Assembly (NCBI GenBank): GCA_041488455.1
Contig: JBGPPG010000091.1
Span: forward strand, 1-13,320
From: DASQPE01 sp041488455
GTDB lineage: Bacteria > Gemmatimonadota > Gemmatimonadetes > Gemmatimonadales > GWC2-71-9
Length of the DNA stretch: 13,320 nt
Reading direction: 5' to 3'
Of the stretch, positions 6,758-13,320 are shown piece by piece; position 1 is the first letter of the stretch; every line of letters begins with the position of its first letter. The translations under genes were made by a program, and so were the position numbers. The notes beneath the pieces were generated by a model, which saw only the letters and a list, made by a program, of their open reading frames with translations, searched no databases and was not told the DNA's origin.

Positions 6758-8254
6758 ATGGGCCATCGGTCGCTCCTCGTCCCCGCGGTTGCCGCGCTCG
6801 CCGCGGGGGCATGCAGTGCGCCGATCCCGCGCCCAGCTTCCGTGCGCCCGGTCGATCCCCCCACCGCCATCGTCGACGCCACTCTCTGGGACGGCACCGG
6901 CCGGGCGCCGGTACCGCATGCGGTGACCCTGGTTCGGGGCAACCGGATTCTCTGCGCTGGCGGCGTGGGCGAATGCCAAGTCCCCCGGGACGCCAAGGTC
7001 ATTGACGCGCACGGCGCCTGGCTCATTCCCGGCCTGATCGACAGCCACGTCCACCTGCTGTTCCTTCTTCGCGGCAGCGCGAGCGAGGACCTGGCTAACG
7101 ACCTCAAGGATCTCCTGGCGCAGGGCGTCACTACCGTCCGCGATATGGGCACGAACCCGGTCGAGCTGCTCGCCCGCACCCGAGCGCTGGGCGCCGCGCC
7201 GCGCGTGTACGCCATGCAGCTGGTCGCGGGATTCCGCTTCTTCTACGGGCGTGAGCAGGTCGTGACCACCGACGGCAGCGTGGCCTATCGGCTGCCGCAG
7301 GCCCAGATCATGGAGATGCGGGGGTGGACACCGATGATGTTCACCCGCGACGATGACGCGGACTCGCTTGTGGCGGAGGCGAAGCAAACCGGGGCGATCG
7401 GGCTCAAGCTCTACGGATATCTCGACTCGAGCCTGGTTCGGAAACTCACCGAGGCGGCCCACCAGGCCGGGATGACGGCGTGGGGACATGCCTGGGTCCA
7501 GCCCGCCAATCCGCGGGACCAGGTGCTCGCCGGTGAGGACGGCGTCGTACACGCCTCGCTGTTCGTCGGCGACCTCTTCTCCTCCGGCGGGCGGGACAGC
7601 CTGCTCGCCAGCACCGCCATACTTTGGGCCGGGGCGCATGAGGCGACCCCGGAGGCCGCGCTCGATCCGCACATCGGCGAAACGCTCGACAGCATGGCGC
7701 GGCGGGGCACCTTCCTCGAGCCGACCCTGGACGTGACCATCCGGAGCGTTGCCCACTACGACGCGGAGCACGCCGACCAGCCGTCCCTGCCCGAGCAGTA
7801 CGCGCGGGCCGCCGTGGGATTCAGCATGGCCGTGACCCGCGAGGCCGCCAAGCGCGGTGTCCGGCTCACCGCCGGGACCGATCACGTGGCTTACGGCCCC
7901 GCCCGCGACCGGGCCTCGCTCGCCGGCGAGCTTCGGCTGCTGGTAGACTCGATCGGTCTCTCGCCGGAGGCGGCCTTGCTCGCCGCCACTCGCGACGCGG
8001 CCGTCGCGATCGGTGGAGAAGCCGCGCGCTCCGTAGGGACGATCGAGGCGGGGCGGTACGCCGACCTGCTGCTCCTCGACCGGAGCCCGCTCGACGACAT
8101 CCGTAACCTGGACGGCATCCAGTGGGTGATGGAGGACGGGCGCCTCTGGCGGCCATGGCAGCTCCGGAGCGGGATCGCGATGAAGGAGCGTGCGGACTCC
8201 GCCTGGGACGCCCCCGACGCCGAGGAGCCGGCGCTGGCTCACCCCGGCCGCTAG
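6758..8254 (+). CDS. Secreted/lipoprotein metal-dependent amidohydrolase
   Basis: A 498-residue amidohydrolase-superfamily enzyme of the imidazolonepropionase/prolidase-like group, probably hydrolysing a C-N bond in the cell envelope; the substrate is not predictable. Residues 1-19 form a signal peptide ending AAGAC, with C19 as a possible but weak lipobox cysteine. Seen: the small N-terminal beta domain (IVDATLWDGTG), PGLIDSHVH with metal ligands H97 and H99, GLKLYGY with K217 in the place of the bridging lysine, H244 (WGHAWV), H265 (VVHASLF), TAGTDH with D375, and the family C-terminal motif VGTIEAGRYADLLLLDRSPL (426-445). The ATG at 6758 follows GGCAGG. It appears monocistronic and converges with the rhodanese gene, sharing one CTAG for both stops. 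Confidence 0.9.
   Translation: MGHRSLLVPAVAALAAGACSAPIPRPASVRPVDPPTAIVDATLWDGTGRAPVPHAVTLVRGNRILCAGGVGECQVPRDAKVIDAHGAWLIPGLIDSHVHLLFLLRGSASEDLANDLKDLLAQGVTTVRDMGTNPVELLARTRALGAAPRVYAMQLVAGFRFFYGREQVVTTDGSVAYRLPQAQIMEMRGWTPMMFTRDDDADSLVAEAKQTGAIGLKLYGYLDSSLVRKLTEAAHQAGMTAWGHAWVQPANPRDQVLAGEDGVVHASLFVGDLFSSGGRDSLLASTAILWAGAHEATPEAALDPHIGETLDSMARRGTFLEPTLDVTIRSVAHYDAEHADQPSLPEQYARAAVGFSMAVTREAAKRGVRLTAGTDHVAYGPARDRASLAGELRLLVDSIGLSPEAALLAATRDAAVAIGGEAARSVGTIEAGRYADLLLLDRSPLDDIRNLDGIQWVMEDGRLWRPWQLRSGIAMKERADSAWDAPDAEEPALAHPGR
8251..8254. other. CTAG shared by two convergent stop codons
   Basis: The palindrome CTAG supplies TAG to the plus-strand amidohydrolase (8252-8254) and TAG to the minus-strand rhodanese gene (8253-8251). 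The two coding regions therefore overlap by four bases, leaving no room for an intergenic terminator. Confidence 0.9.
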
Positions 8255-9204
8255 CGCGCCGCGCCGGCCCGGCCCTCCGTCCCTCCGCCCGTCTCGACCG
8301 GAAGGTCTTCCCGCTCCGACCACTCCGTCCACGACCCCGTGTAGATCCGCACGTCCGGATAGCCCAGCAGAAACTTGAGCGCGAAGAAGACGTGGCTAGC
8401 CTCGGTCGTGCTGTTGCAGTAGAGGATGAGGCGACGGTCGGGCGTGATGCCCTGCGCCCGGTAGCCCGCGCGCAGGGAGTCCACCGGCTTCCAGATGCGG
8501 CCGAGTCCCTCCTGGCCGAGATCGTCCTGCCAATAGTGGTTGATGGCGCCCGGGATATGCCCGCGCCGCATCTGCGCTCCGGCTTCGCCGGCGAACTGGT
8601 CGGGCGGCCGCGCGTCAACTAGCAGAGCGTCGTGCCGCTCCACCGCTCGCCGCACGTCGTCCAGCGATGCGACGTCCGGACGGAACCGTCCGGGCGGCGG
8701 TGATGCCGGGACGAGCTTGGGGTAATGCTTGGCGATCGGGCGCTGCTCCAACTCCCACTTGAAGTAGCCGCCGTCGAGCAGGTAGACCTGGGGGTGGCCG
8801 TAGCTCGCCAGCAGCCACACGAGAAAGGTCGCGTCGATGTTGTGGGTCTCGCCCGCGCTGTAGACCACCACCGGCCGGTCCCAGCGGATGCCGAGCCGGG
8901 CGAAGAGCTGCGCGTACCAGTCGCCGGGCAGGATCTGCATCGGCGTTCCGTGCTCCGCGGCCCGCAGCGTCTCGGTGTTGAGATAGACGGCGTCCGGCAG
9001 GTGACCCTTCAGGTACGTGAACGGGTCGGTGCGCACGTCGATGAGGCGGAATGCCTCGCCCCGCAGCTGCCATTCGGCGAGCTGGTCGCTGCTGAGCAGC
9101 GTCGGGCGCGCCGGGGCAAGCGGTACCGCCGACCCCGTTTCGGCCGCGGGGTGCGGAGCGCAGGCCACCAGCACCCACAGGACCGCGACGGCCGCGCGTT
9201 TCAC
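8251..9204 (-). CDS. Tandem-rhodanese sulfurtransferase lipoprotein
   Basis: A 317-residue two-domain sulfurtransferase predicted on the envelope side of the membrane. It starts at a GTG (9204) in a GTGA overlap with the metallo-hydrolase stop. Residues 1-15 are a lipoprotein signal ending in the lipobox LVAC (lipidated C15). The first rhodanese domain (about 38-155) keeps LIDVRTDPFTYLKGHLPDAV but has YSAGETHN where the active-site cysteine would be, so it is structural. The second (about 178-302) carries LVDARPPDQF, GHIPGAINHYW and an active-site loop starting LYCNSTTEAS, with catalytic C263. The loop is neither the CRxGx[RT] of thiosulfate sulfurtransferases nor the CGSGVT of mercaptopyruvate enzymes, so the donor is uncertain. 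Linkage to SoxYZ suggests it exchanges sulfane sulfur with that carrier. Confidence 0.9.
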   Translation of the reverse strand: MKRAAVAVLWVLVACAPHPAAETGSAVPLAPARPTLLSSDQLAEWQLRGEAFRLIDVRTDPFTYLKGHLPDAVYLNTETLRAAEHGTPMQILPGDWYAQLFARLGIRWDRPVVVYSAGETHNIDATFLVWLLASYGHPQVYLLDGGYFKWELEQRPIAKHYPKLVPASPPPGRFRPDVASLDDVRRAVERHDALLVDARPPDQFAGEAGAQMRRGHIPGAINHYWQDDLGQEGLGRIWKPVDSLRAGYRAQGITPDRRLILYCNSTTEASHVFFALKFLLGYPDVRIYTGSWTEWSEREDLPVETGGGTEGRAGAAR

Positions 9205-10109
9205 CGCGCCGAGTCTCCGGTCAGTCCCATGACCGATTTCTCCTCTTCGATGTACACCCGGACCGCGTTCCTCCGGCGGCGCGAGTTGAGCGACACAGGG
9301 CGGTTCTCATCCGCGGCGGGCAGGGGGTCGAGCGCCCGCTTCATCGGCACGCCCCGCTCCACCGCCGTGCGCATCTCGCTCCGGAGCCCCGTCATATAGT
9401 CGCGGGTCCGGGCGACGAGCGCCGCCGGATCGGCCGGAATCGCGCCGTGCCCCGGGACCGCGACGCGCGGCCCGAGCGCATCGATCGTGGCCAGGGCGCC
9501 GAGCAAGGCGGGCGCGCTGCCGTCCACGATCATCGTCACCCCGTCCTCGATCAGAATGTCTCCCGCAAACAGGACGCGCTCGGCCGGAAGCCAGACCATG
9601 AGGTCACCCGGCGTGTGCGCCGGCCCCGGCGAGAACACGACGATCGTGCGGCCGCCGAGTCGAAGCGTGTCGCTCCCGGTGACCGGTCGGTCCGGCGTGT
9701 CGGCGTACTCGAATCCACGCATGGCGTCGAGGCCGACGACGCGGATCCAGTTGATGACCTGCTCGTCAGGCCCGCCTTCCGAGGCGAGCGTGCGGGTATC
9801 CGGATGCGCGATCACCTTCGCCCCGGCCCTCCGGAAAACGATCGCGCCGAAGTGGTGATCCGGGTGATGGTGGGTGAGCACCAGCCAGCGGATCGGCCGT
9901 TTCGTGACTGAGCGGATCGTCCGGAGGAGCGTCTCACCGGCGGCGGGGCTGGCCTCTGCGTCCACGACCACCACTCCGTCACGGGTCACGATAAAACCTG
10001 CGTTGGCGCGTCCCTCCGATCCGCGCCCGGTATCGCCCAGGACGGCGTACACGCCTGGGGCGAGCATCTGGAGCGGGAAGAGGGGCGGCGTGGAGTCGGA
10101 TCGGGGCAC
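9201..10109 (-). CDS. Metallo-beta-lactamase-fold hydrolase linked to SoxYZ (SoxH-like)
   Basis: A dinuclear-metal hydrolase of the metallo-beta-lactamase fold. From the GTG at 10109 it is 302 residues. Metal ligands are clear: THHHPDHHFG (H80, H82, D84, H85), PAHTPGDL (H165), FAGD (D184) and VPGHG (H221). The C-terminal RRRRNAVRVYIEEE segment resembles hydrolases found beside sox and quinoprotein genes. It is not a typical ETHE1 persulfide dioxygenase, whose motif is THxHxDH. The start is doubtful: the frame stays open for 22 more codons, back to the soxZ stop, and these encode a signal-peptide-like stretch, so the real protein is probably longer and exported. The stop overlaps the rhodanese GTG (GTGA). 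Reaction and substrate are unknown; a thiol- or sulfur-ester hydrolase in the SoxYZ cycle is plausible. Confidence 0.88.
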   Translation of the reverse strand: MPRSDSTPPLFPLQMLAPGVYAVLGDTGRGSEGRANAGFIVTRDGVVVVDAEASPAAGETLLRTIRSVTKRPIRWLVLTHHHPDHHFGAIVFRRAGAKVIAHPDTRTLASEGGPDEQVINWIRVVGLDAMRGFEYADTPDRPVTGSDTLRLGGRTIVVFSPGPAHTPGDLMVWLPAERVLFAGDILIEDGVTMIVDGSAPALLGALATIDALGPRVAVPGHGAIPADPAALVARTRDYMTGLRSEMRTAVERGVPMKRALDPLPAADENRPVSLNSRRRRNAVRVYIEEEKSVMGLTGDSAR

Positions 10110-10175
10110 CGAAGCGCCCCATGCGGGGAAGGACGCATGGAGCGTGAGAAGAGCGATCGCGAGCAGAGGACCGGC
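10110..10175 (-). other. In-frame signal-peptide-like extension of the metallo-hydrolase, without a standard start codon
   Basis: The 22 codons between the soxZ TGA (10178-10176) and the annotated GTG (10109) read, in the hydrolase frame, AGP followed by LLAIALLTLHASFPAWGAS. This is a hydrophobic core followed by a plausible signal-peptidase site (AWGA/S). It contains no ATG, GTG or TTG. The only candidate starts are CTG (10166-10164) and ATC (10157-10155). Either a rare start is used or there is a local sequence error. Confidence 0.5.
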
Positions 10176-10514
10176 TCAGGCTGCGGTGAAGGCGATGTTG
10201 ACCGATTGGCTGTAGACCCCGCCCTTGTTGTCCTTCCACGTCATCGCCAAAGGCGCCTCCCGGTCGGCCCGGAGCGTGAAGCTCACGACCGGATCGCGGC
10301 TGATGCCTGAGGTCCACTCGAACCGGGCGACCTCGTCCGCGCCGTACGTGATCACGACCTCGCTGATGAAATACGCCGGGATCGGTTCGCCGTCTCTGGT
10401 CCGGAAGAACCCCGTATCCATGGGGTGGGAGACGATCGAGTTGACCGTGATGATGTCGCCCCGGGCGATTCGGTCGGGAAGACGGATCCGGGCGTCGCCG
10501 ATGCCGGGCATCAT
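10176..10514 (-). CDS. soxZ: Sulfur-carrier complex subunit SoxZ
   Basis: The 112-residue partner of SoxY; the SoxYZ heterodimer carries thiosulfate-derived sulfur in the periplasm while Sox enzymes act on it. The ATG at 10514 forms an ATGA overlap with the soxY stop; a second ATG follows at once. The frame is open far upstream, but that region belongs to soxY in another frame. Seen: the N-terminal IRLPDRIARGDIITVNSIV strand region, SHPMDTGFFR (29-38), matching the conserved S-H-x-M-x-[ST]-G segment of SoxZ, IPAYFISEVVITYG (45-58) and the terminal beta strand MTWKDNKGGVYSQS (91-104). It has no signal peptide, as usual for SoxZ, which is exported as a complex with Tat-borne SoxY. Length is typical. 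Confidence 0.93.
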   Translation of the reverse strand: MMPGIGDARIRLPDRIARGDIITVNSIVSHPMDTGFFRTRDGEPIPAYFISEVVITYGADEVARFEWTSGISRDPVVSFTLRADREAPLAMTWKDNKGGVYSQSVNIAFTAA

Positions 10515-11020
10515 CCGCACCCGTTCAGCGTGACGAGCACCTTGGCGTAGTCCGCCCACAGCTCGCCGGTGTTGGTTTCCAGGATGGCCCGCACCCAGGT
10601 GGAGCGCTTCATCTTGATCCGGGTCGAGATCGAGACCTGCCCCATGGCCGGGGTCAGATAGAACCCCGCCAGATGCGCGTCCGGGTTGTGATCGACGATG
10701 AGGTGGATGCCCTTCACGTAATGATCGGCGGTCATCGGCAGGTCGCTCTCGATGATGACCGGCACGACTCGCCCGTCCTCGGCGACGGCTGGCATGTCGA
10801 GCTGCACGTGCGCGCGGGTGATGGCGCGTCCGCCGAACCGCTCGCGGTAGATCCGTGCGACCTCTTCGTTCGGGATCTCCGGATCGTCGGGCCCGCCCGG
10901 ACGTATCAGGCCGAGCAGGCGTCCTGACCTCGACATGGCCGCGGACCCAATGAGGCCGGCCGAGGCCAGTGCGAGCGTCTGGAGAAACGAACGTCGGGGA
11001 AGCTCGGTAGTACCGGACAC
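10511..11020 (-). CDS. soxY: Sulfur-carrier protein SoxY, Tat-exported
   Basis: The covalent carrier of the Sox system: sulfur intermediates are bound to a cysteine on a flexible C-terminal arm. It has 169 residues from a GTG at 11020, with GGAGGG just upstream. Residues 8-28 form a Tat signal (PRRSFLQTLALASAGLIGSAA) whose twin arginines are R9 and R10. The immunoglobulin-like carrier domain occupies about 65-165 (AHVQLDMPAVAEDGRVVPV, HYVKGIHLIVDHNP). The protein ends LNGCG, placing the carrier cysteine at C168. The usual ending is GGCGG, so this arm is one glycine shorter and has Asn in place of the first Gly. It overlaps soxZ by ATGA and follows arsS after 72 bp. No SoxA, X, B or CD genes are visible. 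Confidence 0.93.
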   Translation of the reverse strand: MSGTTELPRRSFLQTLALASAGLIGSAAMSRSGRLLGLIRPGGPDDPEIPNEEVARIYRERFGGRAITRAHVQLDMPAVAEDGRVVPVIIESDLPMTADHYVKGIHLIVDHNPDAHLAGFYLTPAMGQVSISTRIKMKRSTWVRAILETNTGELWADYAKVLVTLNGCG

Positions 11021-11023
11021 GCA

Positions 11024-11029
11024 CCCTCC
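11024..11029 (-). promoter_or_regulatory. soxY: Shine-Dalgarno of soxY
   Basis: GGAGGG on the minus strand ends 3 bases before the soxY GTG. It is the best ribosome site in the minus-strand right-hand block and supports the GTG at 11020 as the start. Confidence 0.6.
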
Positions 11030-11042
11030 ACCAATGACAGCT

Positions 11043-11086
11043 CCCTGCTTTGGTATGCGTATCGCGCGGGCAGGCGAAAAGCAAGG
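11043..11086 (-). repeat. Imperfect inverted repeat in the arsS-soxY gap
   Basis: CCCTGCTTT (11043-11051) and AAAGCAAGG (11078-11086) can pair along nine positions, one of them a G-U wobble in the minus-strand RNA, around a 26-base loop. It fills much of the 72-bp gap between the arsS stop and the soxY start. There is no U-tract, so it is not a convincing terminator. Confidence 0.3.
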
Positions 11087-11092
11087 CTCCGC

Positions 11093-12136
<1,044 letters not shown>

Positions 12137-12138
12137 GA

Positions 12139-12507
12139 CTACATTCCCAGATCGTCCACGTGGTTCAGCATCTGCACCCCGTGCACGAGCGAAGCACCTC
12201 CCCGAATGGCCGCGGCGACGTGCACCGCCTCGGTCATCTCGTCGAGGTTCGAGCCCTTCTCGAGCGCATCCTTCGAGTAGGCGTCGATGCAGTAGGGACA
12301 TTGGACCGCGTGCGCCACCGCGAGCGCGATCAGCGACTTCTCCCGGGCGGACAACGCGCCCTCGGCGAACACGGCGTCGTAGTAGTCGAAGAATTTCCGG
12401 GCGAGCTCCGGCGCTCCGCGGCCCACTTCGCCGAACCGGCCGAGGTCGTGGTGGTGATAGTAGTTGGGTCGGGAGACCGGACCGCTCGGGGGTGACGAAT
12501 CCGACAT
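12139..12507 (-). CDS. Arsenosugar-cluster carboxymuconolactone-decarboxylase/AhpD-like protein
   Basis: A small single-domain protein of the carboxymuconolactone decarboxylase/alkylhydroperoxidase-D fold, of the kind found beside arsS and often called 'arsenosugar biosynthesis-associated peroxidase-like'. I chose the ATG at 12507, giving 122 residues; a GTG at 12519 would add four. Seen: FGEVGRGAPELARKFFDYY (25-43), the core helix REKSLIALAVAHAVQCPYC with redox pair C70 and C73, IDAYSKDALEKG, and AAAIRGGASLVHGVQM (98-113). The AhpD histidine that normally follows CxxC by three residues is Tyr77 here, so AhpD-type peroxidase activity is uncertain. Its stop lies two bases before the arsS GTG, indicating coupling. 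A TATAAT hexamer lies about 30 bases upstream. Confidence 0.9.
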   Translation of the reverse strand: MSDSSPPSGPVSRPNYYHHHDLGRFGEVGRGAPELARKFFDYYDAVFAEGALSAREKSLIALAVAHAVQCPYCIDAYSKDALEKGSNLDEMTEAVHVAAAIRGGASLVHGVQMLNHVDDLGM

Positions 12508-12535
12508 CGGTGTGCGCACTCGGAGGAGGGAACCG

Positions 12536-12542
12536 TATTATA
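12536..12542. promoter_or_regulatory. Back-to-back -10 hexamers of a divergent promoter
   Basis: Seven AT-only bases in otherwise very GC-rich DNA contain TATTAT on the plus strand (12536-12541) and the exact consensus TATAAT on the minus strand (12542-12537). They lie between the divergent glycosyltransferase and the AhpD-like/arsS genes. Predicted starts fall near 12530 (minus) and 12548 (plus). I see no strong -35 for either strand. Confidence 0.5.
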
Positions 12543-12548
12543 GCTCCC

Positions 12549-13268
12549 TTGATCGGCCCTCGGATCTCGGTGGTCGTGCCGACGCTCGACGAGGCCGATT
12601 CGATCCGTCGGCTCCTGGCCGACCTGCGTGGTCTCGCGGTCAGCTACGAGGTCGTCGTCGCGGACGGGGGCAGTGCCGACCCCACCTGCGCCGCCGCGCG
12701 CGAGCTCGGTGCCCGCGTGCTCACGGCACCCTGCGGCCGCGGCTCGCAGCTCCGGGCCGGAGCCGCCGCGGCGATCGCCCCCCTGCTCTGCTTCCTCCAC
12801 GCCGACGTACGGCTCGATGCCACGGCCCTCCGGCAGATCGAGCGGATCGCCGAGCTCGCCGCGGAGGGCGCATTCGCGTTCCGGCTGGCGATCGACCGGC
12901 CGGGACCGGCGTACCGGCTCGTCGAGTGGGGCGCGAACCTCCGCTCGGCGTGGGCCAAGCTTCCCTACGGAGACCAGGGCTTGCTGGTGCGACGCGCGGA
13001 CTATGACGCGGCCGGAGGCTATCCCGCTGTCCCGCTCATGGAGGACGTGGCGCTCGTCCGGGCGCTCGGACGAGTGGCGCGCGTCCGCCTTCTTCCCTGC
13101 GCGATCCGCGTCTCCGCGCGCCGCTGGGAGCGTGACGGCCTGCTGCGACGCACCTGGGCCAACTGGCGGCTGCTGGCGGCCCATCTCCTGGGCACGCCGC
13201 CGGAGCAGCTGGCCCGCCGGTACCGTCCCGCGGGTGACCGGCGGCCGGAGCCCGGCACCGGGTCCTAG
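12549..13268 (+). CDS. Arsenosugar-cluster family 2 glycosyltransferase (TIGR04283-like)
   Basis: A GT-A-fold glycosyltransferase of the group once called 'rSAM/selenodomain-associated transferase 2', often encoded beside arsS; it presumably handles a sugar step of arsenosugar synthesis. Seen (numbering from TTG, 239 residues): ISVVVPTLDEADSI (6-19), EVVVADGGSADPT (34-46), GRGSQLRAGA (63-72), FLHADVRL (82-89) with the DxD-like D86, LPYGDQGLLVRR (138-149) and MEDVALVRAL (164-173). There is no signal peptide or membrane segment. The start is ambiguous: TTG at 12549 gives the family-like N-terminus, AGGAGG at 12524-12529 is ideally spaced from an ATT at 12537, and a GTG at 12492 would overlap the divergent gene. 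It diverges from the AhpD-like/arsS pair. Confidence 0.88.
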   Translation: MIGPRISVVVPTLDEADSIRRLLADLRGLAVSYEVVVADGGSADPTCAAARELGARVLTAPCGRGSQLRAGAAAAIAPLLCFLHADVRLDATALRQIERIAELAAEGAFAFRLAIDRPGPAYRLVEWGANLRSAWAKLPYGDQGLLVRRADYDAAGGYPAVPLMEDVALVRALGRVARVRLLPCAIRVSARRWERDGLLRRTWANWRLLAAHLLGTPPEQLARRYRPAGDRRPEPGTGS

Positions 13269-13320
13269 CCCGAGGCGCCGGCCGCGCGGCGAGACGCCTG
13301 CCAGGCCCGCCAGTCGTCCG
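13265..13320 (-). CDS. C-terminal fragment of an unidentified minus-strand gene
   Basis: Reading inward from the right edge on the minus strand, one frame gives DDWRAWQASRRAAGASG and then TAG (13267-13265). The composition is protein-like, and the stop lies in a CTAG shared with the glycosyltransferase stop, the same arrangement seen at 8251-8254. Seventeen residues are too few to identify a family. Confidence 0.4.
   Translation of the reverse strand, partial: DDWRAWQASRRAAGASG

Noticed and set aside
6752..8332. Minus-strand open frame of 526 codons opposite the amidohydrolase
   Set aside because: The plus strand encodes a complete amidohydrolase with signal peptide and all metal ligands; the minus frame has no recognisable domain and overlaps the rhodanese end.
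10176..10178. TGA between soxZ and the metallo-hydrolase as a read-through or selenocysteine codon creating a fusion
   Set aside because: SoxZ ends at its normal family length before this TGA, the following residues look like a signal peptide rather than a linker, and I see no selenocysteine-insertion hairpin.

Overview
This is a GC-rich, gene-dense bacterial window with ATGA/GTGA-type start-stop overlaps, frequent GTG starts, lipoprotein and Tat export signals, and a C5-pathway haem operon. It fits a soil-type, probably aerobic Gram-negative, possibly Gemmatimonadota or a similar deep phylum. That placement is an inference from style, since no rRNA or phylogenetic marker was aligned.

Left half (1-6492, minus strand): a haem (tetrapyrrole) biosynthesis operon transcribed as hemB, hemL, FAD-type protoporphyrinogen/coproporphyrinogen oxidase, a 97-residue unknown protein, hemC, hemD and hemE (hemE runs off the left edge). 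Neighbouring genes touch or overlap at almost every junction (hemB/hemL ATGA, unknown/hemC GTGA, hemC/hemD TGATG). The one real gap, 84 bp upstream of the unknown gene, holds a perfect 8-bp GC hairpin. Together the enzymes take glutamate-1-semialdehyde to coproporphyrinogen III, plus one later oxidation. hemA, hemN/hemF and hemH are not visible.

Middle (6493-8254): a 265-bp divergent intergenic region with candidate promoter and dyad elements, then a plus-strand secreted or lipid-anchored metal-dependent amidohydrolase. It converges with the next gene, and both stop codons lie in one shared CTAG.

Right part (8251-12507, minus strand): in transcription order, a carboxymuconolactone-decarboxylase/AhpD-like protein, the Cys-rich radical SAM enzyme ArsS, a Tat-exported SoxY, SoxZ, a metallo-beta-lactamase-fold hydrolase and a tandem-rhodanese lipoprotein. 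The first two, with the divergent TIGR04283-type glycosyltransferase at 12549-13268, form an arsenosugar-type cluster lacking a visible arsM. SoxYZ, the hydrolase and the rhodanese look like a compact envelope sulfur-carrier module without SoxAX, SoxB or SoxCD in view. The co-directional array of ArsS and this sulfur module is the most interesting arrangement here. The last 56 bases probably hold the C-terminus of another minus-strand gene, again sharing a CTAG stop with its convergent neighbour.
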